64,000 nt of DNA from Plasmodium relictum (Eukaryota > Apicomplexa > Aconoidasida > Haemosporida > Plasmodiidae): positions 62,001 to 126,000 of the forward strand of contig NC_041690.1 in NCBI RefSeq assembly GCF_900005765.1. Reading direction: 5' to 3'. The translations under genes were made by a program, and so were the position numbers. The notes under the pieces were generated by a model. That model was not told the origin of the DNA. It did no database searches and was given only the letters and a program-made list of their open reading frames with translations. Below are positions 59,801 to 64,000 of the stretch, piece by piece; the stretch's first letter is position 1; every line of letters starts with the position of its first letter.

Positions 59801-60615
59801 GAAATTTTATCATAATTAATATTCCTAGAACTTTTATTTTCATTATTCTCACTAAAATAATGTAATTCATTGTTAATTATATTATATTCAATTATATTAC
59901 TATGATTTAAGCAATTGGATTTTATATCATCATTTTTATTATTTTTATCAAATGATTTATCAGATGTATCACTATAATATGTATTACAATTATTTAAGTT
60001 ACCATCAGCATTTTTTAATTTATTAGAATCTTTATTTCTTTTAATTGCTTTTAAATTATTTACATTTTTTGATTCTTTTATATGTTTGCTCTTCATTAAA
60101 AGATTTATATTTTTATTTTTTTTAAATTTATCAACATTATATGTTTCAAAAGAATTATATATTTTATTGTTCTGTTTGCATTCATTTTTTTGATGAATTT
60201 TATTTTCACTATTAGCATTATTATTACTATTTTTCTTCTGTTTCTTATTTTTTTTTAATAAGTAATTTAATTTAGTTATCTTTGATTTTTTCGGTTTTAT
60301 TAATAAAACAGACGATTTACTGAATTTAATGCTTAGCTTTCCTTTATTTTTCTTGGAGTTACATATTTTATTTAACTCTCTTTTCAACAAGCAATTTTTA
60401 CTTGAGTTATTTTTATTTTCCAGTGACTGCTTTAGTACTGTATTTTTTGTTTTTAATGAATAATACTCACTTAAATTTTTTTTTTTATATATTCTGCTTT
60501 CAGTATTTTCATTTAGATTAAATTTAGAGTCTTCATCGGAATTTTCAACAAATTTTTTTCTATCCTTTTTTTTTAATGATTTTATAGAATTATTTGTTAT
60601 AGAAGAAGTTGACAT
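50857..60615 (-). CDS. Giant 3252-aa coiled-coil protein
   Basis: A single 9.8-kb exon starting MSTSSITNNSIKSLKKKDRK. Residues 1-1600 are disordered, Asn/Ser/Lys/Asp-rich. They include a basic N-terminus, Ser-rich acidic patches, a YVRDDT-type 6-residue repeat (~903-940), and ENILSNEI-type repeats (~1530-1600). Residues ~1640-2440 form a long coiled coil, with a nearly perfect heptad array (NDNLKSENCDLKNK) at ~1690-1885. The last ~900 residues are less repetitive and hydrophobic-patterned. The final 120 (FDIFKCKNEEKIIGIDDFIF; SVIYAIWCIIIGSKNVNLAL; YATNPSLIFYEYCKTK) look like a small conserved helical domain. No signal peptide or clear membrane span is seen. It is probably a cytoskeletal or organelle tether. 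I do not recognise the family. Confidence 0.85.
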   Translation of the reverse strand: MSTSSITNNSIKSLKKKDRKKFVENSDEDSKFNLNENTESRIYKKKNLSEYYSLKTKNTVLKQSLENKNNSSKNCLLKRELNKICNSKKNKGKLSIKFSKSSVLLIKPKKSKITKLNYLLKKNKKQKKNSNNNANSENKIHQKNECKQNNKIYNSFETYNVDKFKKNKNINLLMKSKHIKESKNVNNLKAIKRNKDSNKLKNADGNLNNCNTYYSDTSDKSFDKNNKNDDIKSNCLNHSNIIEYNIINNELHYFSENNENKSSRNINYDKISILNNENPSISNENIIYNKNFKNNINYKINCGNNYDFPENSSASICNNKIILNNNCYMKEKCNMINCNSNNSNEELYSGCLSTNNNNDNCYNDDDNINNYNTSSKNAFYENNYDTNDLNKNNHDDNSYLPNQMNKDCLLKKSNLSSDVSNNYITYKKYILKNNSNNSKMEKNINSTNDINVTEYNNKVNVAYDLKNSNMKNRENHIFIKILGEDNTHRLSINDKESFRDNYEGDIKKIEYESEYNVIEGNILGDITKDENKKNLKIFDSSYESLSHLSESFNLKHLPEIPDDANLISSNDNLFSLNDKSLYSNSNFSSSSKLNLNIIKIEDNISTGNYNKNIGKSSLNDEEKSHDDDFSVNILPSYSDTVINMNNKIKIKNENNENFTLGKKKKKKKNCSKLISSNNNKKNQLSNERSNKNRNPKVLNNYSKLCQKGNKGNPIQNRKNTTEKKILSSSTILKKKKEKRNLNKLSNSDNYFKTDLNMKNKMSISHNMLYDSTNNCDFFNFSNNSTDVNKSIKKEDIDKKYDSMQKIFFSYSLNSEKSDNVSIIHVDSLEDIRTSDKNHKSSNNLNEVNITNDEDSKKIKEANNLLCDMNDENKEQEKYLHNENNDQIDKIIKSNEENYYNEDRIYDDIYVRDDTYVIDNPYVRENIYIRDDTYVREDTNDISNTINDKTKCNEEIKTVSENDNDSLVRITNNYTSNIYYCDENNEKNYNENNNCTSIIKKDVYINDNIDKYNSNHLNVSYNFNEYKKNDTNLKNDLFSTNLNDSNENFKELREKNNDHMNNDDNFKIDFVYSSSSASDSISENEEERMFIKRKTSLKNKNEEISKNTNDDFYINYYTIRKNNLVNKKINICFSDNDIKRNFDKSKNIKSDNIKVIKEDKEKMKKNSNSNNEKSKPKKDFLKDMKNKNNLQKNKEEKQKEISSNKNHYVVNSRHVKYYPLEKLNSMKVFLNEINIKKNEMKSNENFYYNENKSDENEFNKRELSENELNESSNKKNKPECNKNAYKEYENAGDFNINEEKNVKNIIYDESLNENKFLNDTIKYKRTNSFHNASVSDRIHIEKLNSSMNNMYDLKDEDFIIQKKNNNNTLNEDIIKYMKLESVGNAYLNDNTNTYKRNHLIFECENKNEINKNFITGINKINEDVKFMYVKDDNMNLKYNSNRNFIYCLESNNKNSSILNREDDDSLIKYKEGLTADRKNHINKIEQLLQNFIVKTKQFEEKEKNINTKSNDNHESYILIKEEDDQDRLQKSENNNNILINEIINQEDNILNNEINNYEKDENILSNEIINYENENILSNEILSCKSFNEINNNNEEINCSYRVIEETKITNLLNYIKNFKYNEDIKSKKSKLLFSEEEKLEHINTLNCLYNNVNLLKNENDNLKVTNNIFRSENDNLGNKYDALKNEVDNLKNENYILRNKIGNFSNENCDLKNKNDNLKSENCDLKNENDNLKSENCDLKNENDNLKSENDNLENENCDLKNKNDNLKSENCDLKNKNDNLKSENCDLKNKNDNLKSENDNLENENCDLKNKNDNLKSENDNFEKENCYLKNKNDNLKNENDNLKSENDNLKNENDILKSENDILKSENDNLKSENDNLKSEMVNLNLSTICKDKKFNLDKENYKMEIDMLKCEIENINNEKIKLLESSEIAENEFNESKKKLKNFKYNNEKYMKEIETLKEERHIIKQENENLKKNIEEIEREYKLLLNDKENLKTEKMSNILKINYLEEQIKKQKIDLKDLEKELKNKDKQLLIKEEEIINQKYLIDEVDKEKKMLESKLNMYEIQNEKIISKYKEEKKIELEDMKNIIECREKEPNDMKKNEVLLKKEIKIYEENMSINENKIKYILEESKNYKNEIEKLREQVKQLKEENHLIMHNIEPLKNENNQLKNENFSFEKSYIVLRDEREQKGIFNIQEKVKNKENNLINNSSITNSSDGDEKKDDVELKINKEILNNLFKENKNINSLNNSCLKFFENKKDLLIKDGKHNKSKLLYKNYDKVCSEINNLDMSKLQVKYKDLLKEYIFLELLISEYEKSNVYLHKKNKELNKKLDELEYSLDKKFDDKGEKLSNKRMSSEEYHIFKEELDKSLNIYESNKNIKVLENEVKNYKNMCIELDKSNKKLFDKLEKINKLLLGEKDSIYEKILKKALEIMKHVDIINEEISTFKENKNFNDIDYSNILLYLNTISIDILFINTNICYINEFINENHIYLDIHNFKNLLFDFSVYIMRESNSYNEDTANDYVTNKKENIIEKLNENKIEERSPFIDNNRNNNSKKIEFRLSNINSMNLNHNENNMIKKEENHFNFVEDFTTFFEICFSSDLFLILIHLCKGINEINSYIRKGEIENCINIINFLQNTTNEILNFYSYDGNTFFLDSYIDLFDILKNYLNKIQNIIKDEKINKMHKIIYEIYRIKKIIRFIIFSFFNFHINAIFNISKNDAHFISYLNSNCNTKNNKGDDNNNILNELNNKKNNNQIEENKFIIESVNNCNSLISLNNLSDNINNQPYCDMNNYLSNYFNSLNDSKDFFYNKKSSCNWMKLEFSSFYSDKENKDLNKIVNDILEFNYNSHIIPNLISNYADEMVIQIKENGKKDTLTENENYASFLFKKIYEHMKLNNLIINSNNFLEYFEDELLKKKLYNNFFFKKNHFINIDIIHKYLNIIFKLNIGIDYEYFYQQFLIILNKIILQPSSNNIYNSYNNTILNNSKTVNNSHNKSALLSINLINKTNNKNNIYDDLSYPLLDIDNKFMSILFHMWQKIEINYFSKLNSNNIHDSKLNNNLGNSYNLRNIETNKLKISDRTYKSEILSKKENFNIHKKNSHHFGNNNKENTYVNSFISKSNTIKEINKSDNLMETYLKLMVFDIFKCKNEEKIIGIDDFIFMFKQLHINIKTSVIYAIWCIIIGSKNVNLALKERIPVSLFIKKAYATNPSLIFYEYCKTKIQLKEAKKNIKLLQKYNKKILLLVKN
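54965..55515 (-). repeat. 21/42-nt tandem repeats encoding leucine heptads
   Basis: Alternating 7-residue units NDNLKSE and NCDLKNK (or variants) recur about 26 times, each placing Leu at the same heptad position. At DNA level this is a 21-nt unit with a 42-nt higher-order period. It is exactly in frame with the long ORF. Confidence 0.9.
57795..57905 (-). repeat. 18-nt repeats encoding YVRDDT-like hexapeptides
   Basis: Five to six consecutive hexapeptides (YVRDDT, YVIDNP, YVRENI, YIRDDT, YVREDT) encoded by an 18-nt minisatellite within the giant ORF. Confidence 0.85.
58610..58632. repeat. Coding homopolymer of 23 nt
   Basis: T23 on +, so A23 in the sense strand of the giant gene, encoding about seven Lys and staying in frame. 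Length errors here would break the 3252-aa ORF, so its intact frame argues the run is correctly counted. Confidence 0.8.
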
Positions 60616-61627
60616 TTTTTAAAAACATATTTAAAAAAAAAAAAAAAGAAAGAAAATAAGAAATATAAAATTTTCTGAAAAAAATATTATCATATATGTA
60701 TAATTTATTATAAATTCTAAAAAATTTTTATTTATTAATACAAAAATACATTATATATGTATATGTCTAAACTAATAACTTAACAAACACATCAACTATG
60801 GTTGAACAGACATAAAAAATGCATATCAAACTTTAGAAAAAGAAAAAGATAAAAAAAAAAATTGAAATAAAGTTACGCACGAATTGTCTTAATTATGATT
60901 TTTTTTTTTTTTTTTCTTTTTTTTTTTTTTTTTGTATATTATTTTTTATTTTCATAATACAAGAAATTTTATCTAATTTATTTTAACAAAATAATAAAAG
61001 ATATCAAAACATATATAGTATGCACAAATAATAAAAATCTTTAGTAAAAGAAATTAAAGTTACTAAACATTATTTAATTACGAAAATTGCATAAAAATTT
61101 AAATGTGAACAATTAAAAAAGTCAATAAAAAATATTGTGTTCATAATTTTATTTTTTTTATATTCTATTTTTACAACATTAATATATTTTTTTTCCATTT
61201 TAATATTTATTTGTAATTTTTATAATAAATATTTTTTTTTTTATTAAAAAAAAGTTAATATTATTGTATGCACATATGCGCGAGAAAAAAAAGAAAAAAG
61301 AAAACACTATATAAATATATAAAATAGTGTATTATTACTTAATAATTTCCCCTTTTTTATTAACAACAAATTATAATGAATAATGTTAAATAATCAACAG
61401 AATTTTAATTTATTTAATTTTTTTTTATAAAATAGATAATTTTTTTATAAAATATTAAACAAACAAAAAAAAAAAAAAAAAATAAAAAATTAAGAATATA
61501 AAATTTTTTTATAATTTTCCACTAATTGAAAAAAAAAAAAAAATAGTTTTAAATTAATAAAATAAAGTAAAATATTATGATATAAAATATGAACAAGCCA
61601 ACATTTTTATTATATATAAAATAGTTC

Positions 61628-61681
<54 letters not shown>

Positions 61682-61689
61682 TTTTTAAT
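60616..61689. other. Spacer with poly-T, TGCAC and (AT)n
   Basis: This is the promoter side of the giant gene. It contains TGCACATATGCGCG at about 61269, the only G/C-rich patch (TGCAC is an ApiAP2-type core), long poly-T at 60899-60933, and an (AT)n tract at 61637-61678. No gene is seen. Confidence 0.5.
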
Positions 61690-62094
61690 CTAATCACCAA
61701 TATCTTCCTCTATCATGTGTATCCTTTCATTTAATAAGGAAATAGATTTATTAATTGAGGAATTTTCGTTTTTTATTGATACTAAAATATTAAATAACTT
61801 TAAGTGCTTTACGTTTTGTTCTTCAATTTTTTTTGTTATTAATTCATTTGCTTCTTCAATTTTTTTTTTAATATCTTCTTTAAATTCATTGAGTATATCA
61901 CTGAAATCATACTCATCAATTTTTTCTTTTTCTCTTGATTCTTTTAATTGATTTTGTAATTGAAGAATTTTAGTTTCTATAATATTTTCTAATTCTCTAA
62001 TTTTCCTTTTCAGTCCCTTTTTTTCATTATTGGATTCTTGATTAATATCATTTAGTGAAATATCTTCTATTTTTTCTATTACATCATTTTCCAT
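61690..62094 (-). CDS. 134-aa coiled-coil protein
   Basis: I use the ATG at 62094 (MENDVIEKIEDISLNDI); the frame is open to 62103 but only with a TTG. Nearly the whole protein is charged and helix-forming with heptad spacing (KIRELENIIETKILQLQNQL; DILNEFKEDIKKKIEEANEL; ISLLNERIHMIEEDI). The likely structure is a single coiled coil, either oligomeric or a partner of a larger coiled-coil protein. There is no membrane segment. I do not recognise a family; the short length and the clean ends argue it is a real single-exon gene. Confidence 0.75.
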   Translation of the reverse strand: MENDVIEKIEDISLNDINQESNNEKKGLKRKIRELENIIETKILQLQNQLKESREKEKIDEYDFSDILNEFKEDIKKKIEEANELITKKIEEQNVKHLKLFNILVSIKNENSSINKSISLLNERIHMIEEDIGD

Positions 62095-63097
62095 TATATA
62101 CAAAAATAAAAAGTGATAAAATACAAAAAAAAAGAAAAAACAGAAAAAGAAAAAAAAATATATATTTAAAAATAAATATTGTTAGATATGTTTAACTTGT
62201 TTAATTTTTACATTTTTTTCTCTGAATTGTCATTATGATTTTTATTTTTAGTATGCAATAAAAATAAATAATTTTTCTTTATAATATTGAGTAAATAGAA
62301 AAAGGAAAATGATGAACTTATTTAATAGTCAAAATAAATTATCTTTATTAATTATTTATTTTAAATGTATCTTTAAAAATTTTTTGTTAATAAGTAGAAT
62401 CTCCTTTTTTTTCTTTTTTTCTTCGTTTCTTTGTTTCTTTTTTATATAATATATTTTTTATAAATAGAAGTCCTTTATACATAGTTTTTCTTTTTTGTAT
62501 TTTGATATATTGAAATTTTATTTTTCATATTTTATTTTTTAGTATAATTAAGATTATGATTTTTAAGAAAAAAAATGAAGAAAAATGTGTTCATAATTAT
62601 TTGTAGAACTGATGTGTGCAAAAATAGTACTATTATTTTGTCTTAAAATGTTTAATAATAAAAAAAAAAAAAAATAAAATAAGATAAAGTTTATATTGCT
62701 ATATCTTAAATTTTGTTTTTATTTTAGTTTAATCATTCTATTGTAGGTGAAAGCCTTAAAGTTCCAAAGTGAAAATCTTGTCATTGTTTATATAAGTACG
62801 CAAGACAATATGAAAATTAATTATAGATAAAAAAATCATATATAAAAATGTATTTTTTGTTTTTTATGTATGTATTTCTTTTACTTTAGGAATATATTTA
62901 TATATATATAATGAAAATATTTAGCTTTTTCTATATAAAAATTTTTATTTAATAAACTTCTTTTTTTTTTTTTTTGGAGCTAGTATATTATATTATTTTA
63001 TTTTTTTACATTTTATTGCAAACCCCGATGTAAAATAAAAATTTTATATTTCCTAGCACTATAAAAATCCGCCAAAAAAAAAAAAATCGATCCTATA

Positions 63098-63138
<41 letters not shown>

Positions 63139-63414
63139 AAATAAAAATTAAATACTATTAGAAATATTTTTTGTTGATAATTCTTATTATTATATGTTTA
63201 TTTTTTCTTATCAAAAAAAAAGAAAAAAATAATTAAAAACAGTTATTAGATATGTCTTAATATTTTCTTAGTTTAATTTTTCTTATATTATCAATAAAAA
63301 TTCTTATACATACTAATAAGTAAATATTTATTATTTCGTGTTATAAAAAAAAAAATAAAATAAAATATAAATTAAGGAAATATTCATAAAACTTTGTAAA
63401 TACACATTTTTTTG

Positions 63415-63499
<85 letters not shown>

Positions 63500-63658
63500 A
63501 TATAAATATTATATATATGCATATTTTCTTTTTTTTTTTATTATTGTTAAAAAAGAAATAATTAAAAAAAGCATAATATTTAGTAAATTTATTATTATTT
63601 ATAAAAAAAAAAAGATATAATATATAAGTAAAATTATTTGATACATTATTATTTTAAA
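62095..63658. other. Divergent spacer with a G/C-richer island and very long (AT)n
   Basis: This separates two divergent genes. The segment 62735-62830 is clearly richer in G/C than its surroundings and holds open frames on both strands. On + an acceptor-like TATTGTAG is followed by 27 open codons starting VKALKFQSENLVIVY; on - there is a 21-codon ORF, MTRFSLWNFKAFTYNR. I cannot decide between exon, ncRNA and leader. Long AT tracts lie at 63099-63136 and 63424-63494. Confidence 0.4.
63424..63494. repeat. (AT)~35 microsatellite
   Basis: About 71 nt of pure AT alternation, 165 bp upstream of the dehydrogenase ATG; a smaller one lies at 63099-63136. A 63-residue ORF across it (Ile-Tyr repeats) is an artefact. 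Confidence 0.9.
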
Positions 63659-64000
63659 ATGACTTCAGTCAAACACCCTAAAATAAGTGTATTAGGTGCA
63701 GGAGATATCGGTTGTGCTTTGGCTCATATGATTTGTGAAAAAAATTTAGGTGATGTTGTTTTACATGATTTTAGAAAAGGTAATAATAATTTAATTAAAA
63801 TTTAAATTAGAGTAATGAAAAAAGAAATGAATATCAATTAATGTAACATACTTATATATATTTATTCATGCACATATATTTTTGTATTCATTTTTGTTTT
63901 AAAAAAATTTTAAAATTTATAATTATTACTAATTTATTTTATATCTAAAAGTACTACCCAATTTTAAATTTGGAGTTTGATTATAATTAATTAAATTTTT
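63659..64000 (+). CDS. LDH/MDH-family 2-hydroxyacid dehydrogenase, first exon (gene continues beyond window)
   Basis: Exon 1 is 63659-63779 and encodes 40 residues starting MTSVKHPKISVLGAGDIG. It has the GxGxxG dinucleotide fingerprint (GAGDIG) of the NAD-binding Rossmann fold, followed by NLGDVVLHDF. That is nearly the same as the second strand of Plasmodium lactate dehydrogenase and ends with the Asp that binds NAD ribose. A GTAATA donor follows. Expected partner residues (substrate-loop Arg, catalytic His) lie outside the window. A tiny second exon at ~63952-63974 (frame LPNFKFG) is possible but weak. It differs from the classic single-exon LDH in its N-terminus, so it is probably a second LDH/MDH-like paralogue. 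Confidence 0.8.

Noticed and set aside
63331-63522. 63-residue Ile-Tyr ORF
   Set aside because: Direct translation of the (AT)n microsatellite.
1-64000. tRNA, rRNA, insertion sequences or bacterial operon features
   Set aside because: I looked for tRNA T-arm signatures, snRNA conserved blocks and transposase motifs by eye and saw none; a tRNAscan/Rfam run would be decisive.

Overview
The window looks like nuclear chromosome sequence from a malaria parasite (Plasmodium or a close haemosporidian relative). The DNA is extremely A+T-rich, and spacers are nearly pure A/T with long (AT)n and poly(A/T) tracts. Large, mostly intron-poor ORFs encode proteins swollen with Asn/Lys-rich low complexity. 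Other genes are cut into small exons by short GT..AG introns with pyrimidine-rich acceptors. There are no bacterial, plasmid or phage features. The high A+T and the presence of a trehalose-phosphate synthase/phosphatase-like gene make me think of a lineage outside the well-studied mammalian species (for example an avian parasite), but that is inference. FIS1 and an LDH/MDH-family gene lie about 16 kb apart; from memory these are near neighbours on P. falciparum chromosome 13, which I could not verify.

Layout, left to right. (1) 1-16839, all on +: a truncated large protein with possible helical repeats and a C-terminal membrane anchor; eIF2B gamma (10 exons); a U2AF65-like splicing factor (2 exons); a possible TEX47/BLUF-like protein (3 exons); and a 1154-aa CBM20-GT20-trehalose-phosphatase fusion (4 exons). 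(2) 17720-26978: a TBC Rab-GAP (-), a WDR82/Swd2-like WD40 protein (-, 4 exons), a small C-terminally anchored membrane protein (+, 3 exons), and an unrecognised nuclear-looking protein (-, at least 3 exons) with a 71-nt homopolymer in an intron. (3) 26979-32225: a 5.2-kb spacer with no recognisable gene, between two divergent genes. (4) 32226-44062: a 2377-aa coiled-coil protein (+) carrying an array of TQT motifs of the dynein-light-chain (LC8) type, convergent with a 1361-aa unrecognised protein (-). (5) 45475-50082: a newly assembled 78-aa three-exon membrane protein (+), the mitochondrial fission factor FIS1 (-), and an RlmI-like PUA-methyltransferase (-, 5 exons) whose catalytic motifs look eroded. 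(6) 50857-64000: a 3252-aa coiled-coil giant with a heptad-repeat array (-), a 134-aa coiled-coil protein (-), and the first exon of an LDH/MDH-family dehydrogenase (+) cut off by the window end.

The genes do not form a pathway. As usual in this group they are individually transcribed housekeeping, organelle and lineage-specific genes. The most interesting items are the plant-class-II-like trehalose synthase/phosphatase with a starch-binding domain and degenerate synthase site, the multivalent TQT array, the eroded RlmI-like enzyme, and several small spliced genes that a simple ORF scan misses. All exon junctions were placed by eye from GT..AG sites, reading phase and family resemblance; none has been confirmed by transcripts.
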